A stretch of 64,000 nucleotides of DNA, from NCBI GenBank assembly GCA_964304625.1, contig OZ199839.1:7068001-7132000 (forward strand), written 5' to 3'. The notes below the pieces were generated by a model. It was not told the origin of the DNA. It saw only the letters and a list, made by a program, of their open reading frames with translations, and made no database searches. Positions 24,301 to 36,350 of the stretch are shown in pieces (the stretch's first letter is position 1; every line of letters starts with the position of its first letter). The stretch comes from Kudoa neothunni. Taxonomy: Eukaryota > Cnidaria. Both the position numbers and the translations under genes were made by a program.

Positions 24301-24511
24301 TGATAAAAAAATCATTTTAAATCGTTGTAACATAAATTCCATCTTATGGATTTGTAAAATACATATTCACGATCGTATCAGATGTATCTAAATAGCATAT
24401 GAATTAAAACGGAAACTTTTTTATCATAATTTCCCTTACACTCATTTTTTTGATTTACAATTCATGAAACTCCAATATTTTGACGATGGGATCATTTTAA
24501 TCCGTTGACAT
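21396..24511. other. Mostly featureless; one short acidic reading frame
   Basis: On the minus strand around 21640-21570 a short frame reads IDQTCYWLAGGCEVDEDDS and ends in DDNN before a stop. It looks like the acidic C-terminus of some protein or transposase but cannot be assigned. The rest is AT-rich with no recognised gene. Confidence 0.3.
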
Positions 24512-27242
24512 TTAAAATGGCCCCATTGAAGACATGTCGCAGCCTATGGACTCATGGTTTTTAAAAGTTTCTTTGCATACAGAACATCTGTAGTCAGTAG
24601 CTTTCTTCTGAGATATTATTGTTTGTATGTTAAATAGAGAACCTTTAGAAAAGTAGGGAAAGATTTGATCAATATTAATTCTTAGGTCAAGGACGGCATC
24701 ACTTACCTTACCAGAAAAAACCTCGACTTCATTTTCGTCGATAACTGCTCCGCCCCTCAATACTCTAACAGCTACCTTCTTATCAACCAACCAACAAAGC
24801 ATTTCTAATAATTGTTAAAAATAGAAAAAATGTATTTTAATTATTATAAAGTTTTAGTTTCTCTGTTAGATTTAAAAATGACTGGGGAAATATATTTGAA
24901 CGTTTTAAACCAATCACTGTATTTGATGTACCATTTGGGTAACCTGTGCATTTTATTCTTGAGGTTAAAACTAATTCTAATAATGCCAACTCAAACACGT
25001 CATAGAAATAACTTACCTGAAACTTTTTTTGGTTTCAAGACAACATGGCGACGAGTTCTCATTATTATATGATTGCTTATTGTGAGAATAATAATTACAA
25101 TTTGATATGCATTTTACTTTGTCAGATTTTTGGTTCTCTCTTGAGTTTCACAATATACATAATTTATTTCAAATTTTTAATAAGAAAAATACTTGAAGGT
25201 TCTATTATAATTGTATTTTCAGTCGGTGCATTTAATATTTGGTCTCTAGAACATGTATCATCAATCTTTTCAATTCGAATTTTTTCGTCATTTTTAACGA
25301 ATTTAACTTATTTTCATAATTCTTTGATCCAATATTCATAATCAGAACCAGTTTTTTTCTGAAATCTTGCGACTACTTCTTTAATCAATTTAGTAGCTTC
25401 ATTAAGTTTTGAATGTTCTGAATAGACAGTAATTTTTGGTAATGAATTTTAATAATCAAACCATTCCCGGATGAACTTTTATTTGTTTCATAAACATTCA
25501 CCACTTCAGAATTTTCAACAAAATACTCCCTTGTCCATCTCTTCAAGCACAAACATTTATCAAAAAGAGGAAGGTTGCGTTGTTTCCGCATGGAGAAAAC
25601 GTGACGACATGGCAGTTCCATGCTAAGACGGAAAGCACAATTGCGTTTCTCAGTAGTTGCCTCTATAAAATTATGCATCGAGGATTCGTAGTTTTATACA
25701 TTTTGTGTGGGCATAAATTGATCAAATTCTTCCAAAACTTTTTTATATGAGTATAGCGTTAAATATTTGAAATAAATAAACATAATTTCGTTTATTTCGC
25801 GTCGAGGAGTTTTAAGAAGTTCCATAGCGTCTTTAGAATCCTTCTCCATTCTTGATCCTTCCAAATAAATTAAGTACATTTTCATAAATTCTTCAAAGCA
25901 AGAATAAAGAGGGATGATTTTCTTCACTTTTGAGTTGATACATTCAACCCGGTTATTGGTGAGGTTTTCAAAAATCCCCTCATAGCTACGAAGCCTGTGA
26001 CCCATTCGTGTTTGATAGGGTCCCGGTTGTTGGTGAAATATCGATAAATATTTTCGCCAACGCTTTCTTTCAGGGCTTTTTTCTCTCTCATTGTATTCAT
26101 TTATATTTTTCGAGTAGGAATTTTTCTGTAAAATTTCAATGGCCAGATCTTTCTCCTGTTTGCTACTATTCATTCGCTTGGTTTTAATTTCTCGGCCGAA
26201 TGATTTCAACACATGATATAAACGTATGTGGAGACTGGAATTAGGAAATACTTGTTTTATAACTTTCTTTTCCACAGTTTCTTTATCAATCAAGAATACT
26301 TCGGTTTTTATTTCCATTGTTGGATTGTGCTTCTTCATTGTTTGAAGGAACTAAGAAAAAACTTCTTCGGTCTCCTCAACCAACACTCCAACTGCGACTA
26401 CCTCAGTAGTTCCTCTAGCATTCATAATGGCGGAAAAATATACCGGGCAGTGAAATTTAACAGTTTATATGGGGCATCCATAAAAATTATTTCTGGATAT
26501 GTCTGAAATATTTTATTCAGTTGTGAGTCTTGAAAAAATAGACTCTTGAACTCATTATTGTTTTCCAATATCTCTATACATCTTCCTTTTTTATTTAAAT
26601 TTTTTAAAAATTCCAGGCTCTTTGTATGTGATTTAAAAGAGCACTTCATGTTGGACAGTTTTTTAAGCGAAAGAAACTTCCCTTTCCTCGTAATATTTTT
26701 TGTTTGATTACTTTGGAATTTCCGTTAACTTGGACAGATTGAGCGACAAGATCACTTTCATCCTTTGATATTTTGATTCAACTATGCAAAAATTGTGGTA
26801 AAAAGTTCATAGAATCATGGTTATGGGATAAATCAAAAGATTTTAACACGAGCTTTTTTTCCACCGACGGGGACTGAAAATTTCAGAAACATTGGGCATG
26901 CTTTGCAGTAAGAATTCAAATTTCTTTTACCAGCAGATCGCATTCTCTAAAATAATGACAATATATTTGCGAATTTTATTGCATATACAAAATTTAATTA
27001 AATATTTGAAGAAATTACGTTTTTCAGCTATAAACACCACAGTATTTTATATGATAATGCCTAAGTATTGGATTTAACGTTTTATCACATCGCTTCTGGG
27101 CTGTTTCGATAGTTCTAGAGTCATATATGGATAAATTGCTCGTGGATTTTTGCTCGTATTCTTCTATTTTCAGATTTAATTCTTCAAAATTGCTAAAAGT
27201 ATTTCTTATTTCAAAAATCATATTAAGTTCAGTCAAGCTCAT
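24512..27242 (-). pseudogene. Decayed MULE transposase of the SWIM zinc-finger (ZSWIM/FAR1-like) type
   Basis: Minus strand order fits the family. About 27242-26840 has an N-terminal DNA-binding region (FSNFEELNLKIEEYEQKS; then DLSHNHDSMNFLPQ). Next, 26649-26422 carries the first catalytic block IFQTYPEIIFMDAPYKLLNF. Then 26338-25694 holds the transposase core (SSLHIRLYHVLKSFGRE; LTNNRVECINSKVKK, with the catalytic Glu). After that, 25678-25385 carries the SWIM finger (CAFRLSMELPCRHVF). Finally 24802-24512 is the C-terminal Cys block (YRCSVCKETFKNHESIGC). The blocks are in different frames with stops between them, so the gene is inactive. Terminal repeats were not found. Confidence 0.75.
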
Positions 27243-28411
27243 TTCGTGAGCACGCGCGTAGGATTAAATCAAAATTTTTCTTTGACTGTAACCTAGTATC
27301 TTTTAATATAACAACTCCATACTTTATGTTTTTGGTGATGCTATGAAGTCTGATATTTTTTAGAATAATTTTGTATTATAACATTAAGGGATGATTACAA
27401 TAAAATCAATGCAAGTTCCAATAAAATTAAAACTATTACAAGAAAAACTTTAATTAATTAAATGATTAAAAGTTAAATTATAACTAAAAATTTTCATGTG
27501 ATTGAACAAATAAATAACTCATTAACTCAATAAATAGATTTTGTACAGGCCATTTAGTCGAAACCATATTACATTATACAGTATATGTTTATCTGATATG
27601 TTCCGACAAAAAAATTAAGTAAAGAATTGCAAGTTGTTTTATATCAGAAAACACAGATTTACTACAATAAAAAGCTCAAAAATTAAATAAAACTATTTGT
27701 TGGGCTAATAGACACTTCCATATTATTCAGGTACTTTTTAATCTGCTATTTGAGTTGGCAACCAGAAAATTCCTTATTTCTGACTTTGGTATTGATTATA
27801 TTTATACTTCTAAGTAAACGAACGATTTTTATTAATGGTATCATCTATTCAAATGCAAATTAAAAGCTGTTTTTAAAAAAAAGTTTCTCCATGGCACATG
27901 CTTACTGCTGCAAACACACACTGACAGACATAAGAATTTTATTTATAGACAGACTATTGATTTTGTGTGAAAAATTATATACTTTTTTTTTATAAATATG
28001 GTTTTGATCATTTTAAGGTTAGGAAGGAAAATGAAAGGACTATAAAAATTACCGACGCGGAATTGAGTGTGATTAATAGCCACAGTGTTTATGGCTTTCC
28101 CATAATCTTCCAAGTCAATAAAATTTAGAACAAATAATTCTTGTATAAATCAAAATAAATTAGATGAGATCGAGTAAATTTTCTGATGCATGTTGAAGGA
28201 GATAAGCGTGTTGGAATTGCCTTGAGGATTAAATTAATGTGTACTAGATATGACGTCACTTTTTAGCTATTAAACTTTATGTGAATTAGAAACTTTTTAA
28301 CCTGTGCGACAAAATTAATTTATCTCAGAACAACCATGTTATGTTTTAAAATAGTACTAAATTTTAGGTATGTCTACGAATATAAACGGTAAGGACGATT
28401 TTTCCTATAAT
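27243..28411. other. No gene seen
   Basis: AT-rich sequence upstream of the MULE remnant and downstream of Kunitz gene C. From about 28162 it is the left flank of the segmental duplication. Confidence 0.4.
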
Positions 28412-29932
28412 CTAAACGGTTTGTGGGAGAGCTGCCTCCGGAGCTTTTTCTTGTTGTTCCTCTTGTTGTTCTTCTTCAGGAGGCGTATCAACTGTGACGG
28501 AAGATGAGGTTTCTGTATCTGTAGAGGTGGTACTCTCTTCGCTTGAAGAGGTTGATTCAGGAGCATTTTCAACCTCAATTCTGCCAAAATAATGATCATT
28601 AAATGAGCAAAATATTAAAAATTACTTGGGAGCCTTTTCTAACGGTGTGTTCTCTCCAGAGCATACGGCCAAACACTTTTCGTTGGATTCAAAATTATTA
28701 TTGTTTCCCCCAATTCCTCTGTATAAGAATTGTTTGCAGGTTTTAGTTTGACCCTCAAAGAAGTATCTCACCAAACGAAGGTTTCCATGACCTTGATGCG
28801 GTTTCAGTTTGCATAAATCTCTAACTGGCATGTAAGCGTGTGGTGAGCTACCATTTGGTTCTCTCGCTAAGTTAAATCGTCCAAAAAGTTAGATTTTAAG
28901 ACAGTTGTATTTACCTGTTGGGCATGATCCAGCACATTCGTCATATGACTCAAAAACATTCGCATCTTCAGCGACTGGGCAATCTTGTGTCAAAAATTGA
29001 TGGCAGGTTTTGGAATAGGCGTTATAAAAATATTTAGTGGTTACTGACTTCCCACACGTTGGTTGAGATATTCTTTTCTCACATTTTGGATTAGCAGTCG
29101 CTGGATCGTCTTTTGAAAGTTTTATTTCTTATTGATCAAAAAACAAAAATTACTGAAACATGTGTCGACACATTGTTTTAAGGAAGAAAATACACCCCTT
29201 GTTTGATCTTCATCAACAACTACCTGCTTGCATATACGATTGAATGTGTCGGCAAAAATTTTGATTTGTTGGGCTTTGGAAGAGGTTATATTTGGTATAG
29301 AACCGCAATCCGAACGGTTTGGTCTAGTATTTCCATTCACTATAAAAAATTATTAGTCAAACAATAATATAAACTACATCCTCCAGCTTCTTCACATTGT
29401 CTTCTAGTATCAAAAATATTATTTCCAACTCCACAGCCATTGTATTCAAATTCTTCACACGAATAAGTGGTTACACTAGAAGCTACTGTTTTTTTAAAGT
29501 AATATTTCTTGACTGCTGTTCCAGTGCATGTAGACGACGGGGCATTGCTTGGATTAGTATCGGTTTTTTTTTTTACGCTTTCCACCTCATTCAGGATTTC
29601 ATCGGAAGTTTTATGCTCTACGGTATGTGTAAAAAGTATCAAGCATTATAGTAATACTATGATCGTTGCATTCTTTTAACGATTTAAAGTTATTAAAATC
29701 CATTCCTTTCCCTTTGTAGTTAAATTTTTTGCATTCTCCGGTGGTTAGAATAATTCTATATCTTTCTACTTCGGGGAAATGTTCCCTTAAAGGTGTATTT
29801 TGAGTTGATAAATCAGCATACGAGTCAAGGTCCTTTTCTATATGAGTTACAACATTGTTTTCAAGAAAATAAATTACCAAGAGAACATATAGAAAAAAAC
29901 AGAGCATAAGTTGTCAAATATATGATATTCAT
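28412..29932 (-). CDS. Kunitz gene C: secreted five-module Kunitz-like protein
   Basis: The start codon (29932) begins the signal peptide MNIIYLTTYALFFSICSLG, identical to that of gene A. Module 1 has GECKKFNYKGKGMDFNNF. Module 2 has TCTGTAVKKYYFKK...SCEEFEYNGCGVGNNIF. Module 3 (29335-29150) keeps Cys 1, 3, 5 and 6 (DCGSIPNITSSK...RICKQ...CVDTC). Module 4 (about 29110-28920) has all six Cys (PTCGKSVTTKYFYNAYSKTC). Module 5 (28870-28625) has DLCKLKPHQGHGNLR...TCKQFLYRGIGGNNNNF. The tail is Ser/Thr-rich, then Glu/Gln-rich (EEEQQEEQQEKAPEAALPQ). The frame appears intact. It is the orthologous partner of gene A within the segmental duplication. Confidence 0.85.
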
Positions 29933-30006
29933 TGGAAGTTAAAATAGTAAATATCTTAAGAGTACTTATAAAAATATTAATAGAGACAATTAAGTTAAGA
30001 TTTTGT

Positions 30007-30030
30007 AATAAACAGATCGGAAATAGACTT
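30007..30030 (-). promoter_or_regulatory. Conserved upstream motif of Kunitz gene C
   Basis: The minus strand reads GTCTATTTCCGATCTGTTTA, matching the motif upstream of genes A, B, D and E at a similar distance from the start codon. Confidence 0.35.
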
Positions 30031-30401
30031 TATTTAATACAAATTCATTTAAAGTCTTTTCGTCGTTAAGCTCGTGCCCTATTGAATTAATGCAGAGGAA
30101 TGTATAGAGTCAAATCTTATTAAAGAAATAAAAATTAATAAAATAATGAAAAACAATTTGCCGTGTTAGAATGAATGGAAATCTAGTTGTATTCTGATTT
30201 TTCTATTAAATTGATATTGGATTCTACTAGGAATTTATTGTTTTAAATTAAAGTATTCGGAATAAAAGAGATATAACTTAGCCAACAATGAAAGCTAAAA
30301 TAATAAATCAGCGAACACAATATGTAATCAAATTATCTGAGTATTATCAAAATATATTCGATTAAGAAATAACATTATTATTAGTTTTCTTTAGAGGTTT
30401 T

Positions 30402-31947
30402 TCATGAAGCTTCATCAGTTTTTTCTTCTTCTGAAATTTTGTTATCCATTGAGTCTATTTTTTCATTTTGTTCAGGTTCACCAGCTACTGCAGGTGTTTC
30501 AGTTGAGGAGACGTCGGTGCTGGTAGTTTCAGTAGCAATTGTAGTAGTGGAATCGACAGAGTCATCAACGGGTGGGTCTCTCACACTATTAATAATGTTA
30601 TATTGAGAATGAATATGAACAAATATACGATGGAGGTTTGGAGATTTCAGCACTTTTACCAGAACATACACCCATGCATTCATCACTGGTTATAAATCTA
30701 TTATCATTCCCTCCAATTCCTCGGTATATAAACGGCATACACGTCTTTGTGTGACGATCAAAATAATATCTGGCTAAAAATAAGTGCCCAACACCTTCAC
30801 TTCTGCCAAGTCTGCAGATGTCATCAGCTTTTTTGTACTTAATACCATCTTCCTCATCTGGAGGTAAACCTAACGACCATTTGTTGATGAAGGGTATTAA
30901 CTATGGAAAATTACCTGTGTGGGTGGGACATGAACCAACACAGTCGTCTAATGTTTCAAACGTATTTGCATTGTCTGGATGCTTACAATCTTCCGTTTCA
31001 TAAACCTCACAGACCTTGGATGATTTTTTGTAAAAATATCTTTGGACAATCTTTCTGTCACATTTCATTTGTGAAATCCCTGAGTTGCATTTAGGGTTTA
31101 TGTCGGCAGGAGCACCTTAATCATTACCAATTATTTTCATAATGTTACATCCATATATTACTTAAACAAATTTGGGTACATTGTTGCACTGAATCGAAAA
31201 CTCCCATAGTTTCGTCCTCATTTACCACGGCGTGTACGCACTTATGGGTTGTCATATCAGCAACAACCTTGATAACTTTATGTGAGTTAACTGCTAGCTC
31301 TGGATGGATACCGCAATGAAAACGATTTTTAACACCATCAACAACCGCTATTTTAAAATTCACTTCAATTAAAAATAATTCAGAAAGATACCAATTTTTG
31401 CTTGTTGGCATTCTGACACAGAATCGAAAAAATTCTGTCCACCTCCACATCCCTTGTATTGGAGAGTATCACAGGAATAAGAAGTCGTAGAACTAGTACT
31501 TTCCACAGTTTTTTTGAGGTAGTATTTATTTACGGCTACTCCATTACACAATGTTGAAGGATTAGGACTTGGGCTTGTTTCTGTTGCTTTTTTAACATCA
31601 GTAACTGCCTTAAACACATCATCTTTTTCCTTTTTTTCTTAATGGTGTTATCAAAGAAAGCTGAATAATATTACTATGTTTTTCACATTCTTCTAGTGAT
31701 TTAAAATTATTGAAGTCCATTCCTTTCCCATTATAGGTGAATTCCTCACATGTTCCTGTAGCATGTACAATTTTGTACCTTTTCACGCTGAACCCAGATC
31801 GTATATTTGTATTCTTAGTGCTTACATCGGCATATGACCCAAGATCTTTTTCTATGAAATATATATGACCAACTTCAACGCTAAATAATTACCAAATGAG
31901 CAGATGGTTAGAAGCAAAGCATAAGTTGTCCAATATAAGGCATTCAT
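30402..31947 (-). CDS. Kunitz gene D: secreted five-module Kunitz-like protein
   Basis: Start at 31947 (MNALYWTTYALLLTICSFG). Module 1 has GTCEEFTYNGKGMDFNNF. Module 2 (31617-31385) has LCNGVAVNKYYLKK...SCDTLQYKGCGGGQNFF. Module 3 (31365-31170) has HCGIHPELAVNSHKVI...KCVHAVVNE...CTQIC. Module 4 (about 31115-30915) has six Cys. Module 5 (about 30870-30640) has the GIGGNDNRF loop without Cys 4. The tail shares VRDPPVDDSVDS with genes B and E-G but ends differently (NKISEEEKTDEAS). From about 30520 leftward to the stop it departs from E, while from 30520 rightward it is nearly identical to E. Frame intact. Confidence 0.85.
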
Positions 31948-32021
31948 TATTTAATGAAGTAAATTACTACCTAAAGAATATTCAAATAGATACTAATCGA
32001 AACTATTGAATTAACCTGCAG

Positions 32022-32047
32022 TAATAAATAGATCGGAAAACGATTAT
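32022..32047 (-). promoter_or_regulatory. Conserved upstream motif of Kunitz gene D
   Basis: The minus strand reads AATCGTTTTCCGATCTATTT, in the same relative place as in genes A, B and C. An identical copy upstream of gene E lies 2103 bp to the right (34125-34150). Confidence 0.35.
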
Positions 32048-32445
32048 TCTGAATACAAATATGCGTAGTGTAGTTTAATCTACTAACTTGTAGCTTATTG
32101 AACTTATACAAAGAATCAAAGTAGAAGATTCGTGTTTTTAATACAATTATAAACATAAATATAAAATATGAATCTGATTAAGAAAATAAGGATAATAAGG
32201 ATCTAAGCATATAGTTAACTATTTAATATAATAATACTAATATTCAAAAAATACAACAACTTTTGCGAATTTGTTTAATTAAACAACAAACATTTGAAAG
32301 CAGATAAATAAAATTCGGCCAAAAGATAAAAGATAGAAAAAGAATAATTGAATAAAATATGAAAATGAGTCACGTAAAATTAATTAACTTAACGTGTTCC
32401 CAATCATGATTGTTGCTTGATCAGTTAGCATTTTTGCCATTGGAC

Positions 32446-34050
32446 TCAACTAGTTAAAACACCTTGTGTGTTTTGGTCTGCAGTTCCATTGCCCGATGCA
32501 CCCTGACCCTCTTTTCTATCTACTTCATCCTCGCTTGCAGTTTCATTAGATCCGTCGGCAGGTGTTTCACTGGGGGTGGTGGTTACAGAAGAGGAAGTCT
32601 CAGTTGAAGAAACGTCGGTGCTGGTAGTTTCAGTAGCAATTGTAGTAGTGGAATCGACAGAGTCATCAACGGGTGGGTCTCTCACACTATTAATAATGTT
32701 ATATTGAGAATGAATATGAACAAATATACGATGGAGGTTTGGAGATTTCAGCACTTTTACCAGAACATACACCCATGCATTCATCACTGGTTATAAATCT
32801 ATTATCATTCCCTCCAATTCCTCGGTATATAAACGGCATACACGTCTTTGTGTGACGATCAAAATAATATCTGGCTAAAAATAAGTGCCCAACACCTTCA
32901 CTTCTGCCAAGTCTGCAGATGTCATCAGCTTTTTTGTACTTAATACCATCTTCCTCATCTGGAGGTAAACCTAACGACCATTTGTTGATGAAGGGTATTA
33001 ACTATGGAAAATTACCTGTGTGGGTGGGACATGAACCAACACAGTCGTCTAATGTTTCGAACGTATTTGCATTGTCTGGATGCTTACAATCTTCCGTTTC
33101 ATAAACCTCACAGACCTTGGATGATTTTTTGTAAAAATATCTTTGGACAATCTTTCTGTCACATTTCATTTGTGAAATCCCTGAGTTGCATTTAGGGTTT
33201 ATGTCGGCAGGAGCACCTTAATCATTACCAATTATTTTCATAATGTTACATCCATATATTACTTAAACAAATTTGGGTACATTGTTGCACTGAATCGAAA
33301 ACTCCCATAGTTTCGTCCTCATTTACCACGGCGTGTACGCACTTATGGGTTGTCATATCAGCAACAACCTTGATAACTTTATGTGAGTTAACTGCTAGCT
33401 CTGGATGGATACCGCAATGAAAACGATTTTTAACACCATCAACAACCGCTATTTTAAAATTCACTTCAATTAAAATAATTCAGAAAGATACCAATTTTTG
33501 CTTGTTGGCATTCTGACACAGAATCGAAAAAAATTCTGTCCACCTCCACATCCCTTGTATTGGAGAGTATCACAGGAATAAGAAGTCGTAGAACTAGTAC
33601 TTTCCACAGTTTTTTTGAGGGTAGTATTTATTTACGGCTACTCCCATTACACAATGTTGAAGGATTAGGACTTGGGCTTGTTTCTGTTGCTTTTTTAACA
33701 TCAGTAACTGCCTTAAACACATCATCTTTTTCCTTTTTTTCTTAATGGTGTTATCAAAGAAAGCTGAATAATATTACTATGTTTTTCACATTCTTCTAGT
33801 GATTTAAAATTATTGAAGTCCATTCCTTTCCCATTATAGGTGAATTCCTCACATGTTCCTGTAGCATGTACAATTTTGTACCTTTTCACGCTGAACCCAG
33901 ATCGTATATTTGTATTCTTAGTGCTTACATCGGCATATGACCCAAGATCTTTTTCTATGAAATATATATGACCAACTTCAACGCTAAATAATTACCAAAT
34001 GAGCAGATGGTTAGAAGCAAAGCATAAGTTGTCCAATATAAGGCATTCAT
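32446..34050 (-). CDS. Kunitz gene E: near-identical copy of D with a different tail and length errors in module 2
   Basis: Start at 34050, same signal peptide as D. Modules 1, 3, 4 and 5 match D almost base for base. The exon for module 2 (about 33490-33720) differs from D by three extra bases, each lengthening a homopolymer (A near 33531, G near 33620, C near 33643), so its frame is disturbed locally and restored afterwards; a fourth difference (one A fewer) lies in the neighbouring intron. The tail is longer than in D (ETASEDEVDRKEGQGASGNG..., ending GVLTS). The clustering of homopolymer-only changes in an otherwise identical copy favours sequencing error over real decay, but a new pseudogene is possible. 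Confidence 0.7.
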
Positions 34051-34124
34051 TATTTAATGAAGTAAATTACTACCTAAAGAATATTCAAATAGATACTAAT
34101 CGAAACTATTGAATTAACCTGCAG

Positions 34125-34150
34125 TAATAAATAGATCGGAAAACGATTAT
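34125..34150 (-). promoter_or_regulatory. Conserved upstream motif of Kunitz gene E
   Basis: Duplicate of the gene D motif, carried along in the 2.1-kb tandem duplication. Confidence 0.35.
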
Positions 34151-34548
34151 TCTGAATACAAATATGCGTAGTGTAGTTTAATCTACTAACTTGTAGCTTA
34201 TTGAACTTATACAAAGAATCAAAGTAGAAGATTCGTGTTTTTAATACAATTATAAACATAAATATAAAATATGAATCTGATTAAGAAAATAAGGATAATA
34301 AGGATCTAAGCATATAGTTAACTATTTAATATAATAATACTAATATTCAAAAAATACAACAACTTTTGCGAATTTGTTTAATTAAACAACAAACATTTGA
34401 AAGCAGATAAATAAAATTCGGCCAAAAGATAAAAGATAGAAAAAGAATAATTGAATAAAATATGAAAATGAGTCACGTAAAATTAATTAACTTAACGTGT
34501 TCCCAATCATGATTGTTGCTTGATCAGTTAGCATTTTTGCCATTGGAC

Positions 34549-36152
34549 TCAACTAGTTAAAACACCTTGTGTGTTTTGGTCTGCAGTTCCATTGCCCGAT
34601 GCACCCTGACCCTCTTTTCTATCTACTTCATCCTCGCTTGCAGTTTCATTAGATCCGTCGGCAGGTGTTTCACTGGGGGTGGTGGTTACAGAAGAGGAAG
34701 TCTCAGTTGAAGAAACGTCGGTGCTGGTAGTTTCAGTAGCAATTGTAGTAGTGGAATCGACAGAGTCATCAACGGGTGGGTCTCTCACACTATTAATAAT
34801 GTTATATTGAGAATGAATATGAACAAATATACGATGGAGGTTTGGAGATTTCAGCACTTTTACCAGAACATACACCCATGCATTCATCACTGGTTATAAA
34901 TCTATTATCATTCCCTCCAATTCCTCGGTATATAAACGGCATACACGTCTTTGTGTGACGATCAAAATAATATCTGGCTAAAAATAAGTGCCCAACACCT
35001 TCACTTCTGCCAAGTCTGCAGATGTCATCAGCTTTTTTGTACTTAATACCATCTTCCTCATCTGGAGGTAAACCTAACGACCATTTGTTGATGAAGGGTA
35101 TTAACTATGGAAAATTACCTGTGTGGGTGGGACATGAACCAACACAGTCGTCTAATGTTTCGAACGTATTTGCATTGTCTGGATGCTTACAATCTTCCGT
35201 TTCATAAACCTCACAGACCTTGGATGATTTTTTGTAAAAATATCTTTGGACAATCTTTCTGTCACATTTCATTTGTGAAATCCCTGAGTTGCATTTAGGG
35301 TTTATGTCGGCAGGAGCACCTTAATCATTACCAATTATTTTCATAATGTTAATGAAATTAACTACTGAGACATATTTTGGTACATTGTTTCACTGAATCA
35401 AAAACTCCCATAGTTACACCTTCGTTAACCACAGCATGTACACATTTATGGGCTGTCATATCAGCAACAACCATGATCAATTTATGTGAATTGACTTCTA
35501 ACTCCGGGTGAATACCACAATGGAAACGATTTTTAACACCATCAACAACCGCTATTTTAAAATTCACTTCAATTAAAAATAATTCAGTAATATACCAGCT
35601 TTTGCTTGTTGGCATTCTGACACAGAATCGAAAAAATTCTGTCCACCTCCACATCCTTTGTACTCAAACTTTTCGCAGGTATATGTAAAGGATCCTGTAC
35701 TACCAGCCTTTTTAAGGTAGTACTTATCTACGGCTACTCCTGCGCATTTTAATTCAGGAGGGCTAGTTGGACTTCCACTTGAAGAACTTTCAACCGCTTT
35801 AACTGCGTTATACACATCATCTTTTGTCTTTTTTTCTTACTGATGTTATTAATGTAAATTTAATATTAATGTTACTATGGTTTTCACATTCTTCTAGAGA
35901 TTTGAAATTGTTGAAATCCATTCCTTTTCCTTTGTATTCAAATTCTTCGCATATTCCAGTAGCATGAATGATACGGTACCTTTTCACTTTAAATGAAGCT
36001 TTAAGGTCTGTATTTTTATTGTTTAGATCAGCATATGAAGTCAGATCTTCCTCTAAAAACGAAACGATTTATTAACTGACTTTATTGAAAAAACTACCAG
36101 AAAAGACCAAAGTAAAGAATACTGAAAAGAAATAAATGCCAACAAGCTTCAT
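34549..36152 (-). CDS. Kunitz gene F: chimera of a G-like 5' half and an E-like 3' half
   Basis: Start at 36152 with a different signal peptide (MKLVGIYFFSVFFTLVFS), shared with gene G. Module 1 and module 3 resemble G (module 3: HPELEVNSHKLIMVVADMT). Module 2 (35815-35580) contains GVAVDKYYLKKAGSTGSF and CEKFEYKGCGGGQNFF, which over about 105 bases are identical to gene B 27 kb away. From about 35348 leftward the gene is identical to E, including the tail ending GVLTS. The frame is intact. The join lies in the intron after module 3, so the hybrid remains well formed. Confidence 0.8.
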
Positions 36153-36350
36153 TAGAGGGATATAACGATATTCAATAATTATTTTTAGACAATGAGTGTA
36201 TTGATGTCTATTTAATCGGGTTTATATTTCCAGATGAATAGGAGAAACTGAATAGGTCGTAAAAGTAAAATATCATACAGAATATAAAATAATTAATGAT
36301 TCAAAAGGATAAAATCTTTTAACTTAAAAGATTAGAAAATATATAATTAA

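Larger units (their letters stand above)
28162..31990. repeat. Segmental duplication, copy 2 (Kunitz genes C and D)
   Basis: Counterpart of 4598-8450. Gene C matches gene A in every exon and intron, and gene D matches gene B. The intergenic DNA between the two genes is also conserved, which shows a block duplication rather than independent gene copies. Confidence 0.75.
30520..35348. repeat. 2.1-kb near-identical tandem duplication within genes D, E and F
   Basis: The stretch 30520 to about 33245 recurs 2101-2103 bp to the right (to about 35348). It covers the 3' half of D repeated in E and F, and the upstream region of D repeated upstream of E (for example 31971-32156 and 34074-34259 are the same). 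I noticed only one substitution (A/G at 30948 versus 33049 and 35152) and four one-base length differences, all at homopolymers in 33470-33650. At about 35348 F switches to G-like sequence. This is the signature of a very recent unequal crossover, or of an assembly duplication. Confidence 0.8.

Noticed and set aside
30818-31094. Plus-strand frames repeated at 32919, 35022 and 39498
   Set aside because: Antisense shadows of Kunitz modules 4 and 5; they recur only because the genes are duplicated.
31971-32156. Minus-strand 61-codon frame repeated at 34074
   Set aside because: Identical copies lie in the duplicated intergenic region; no conservation in the more diverged paralogues A to C.
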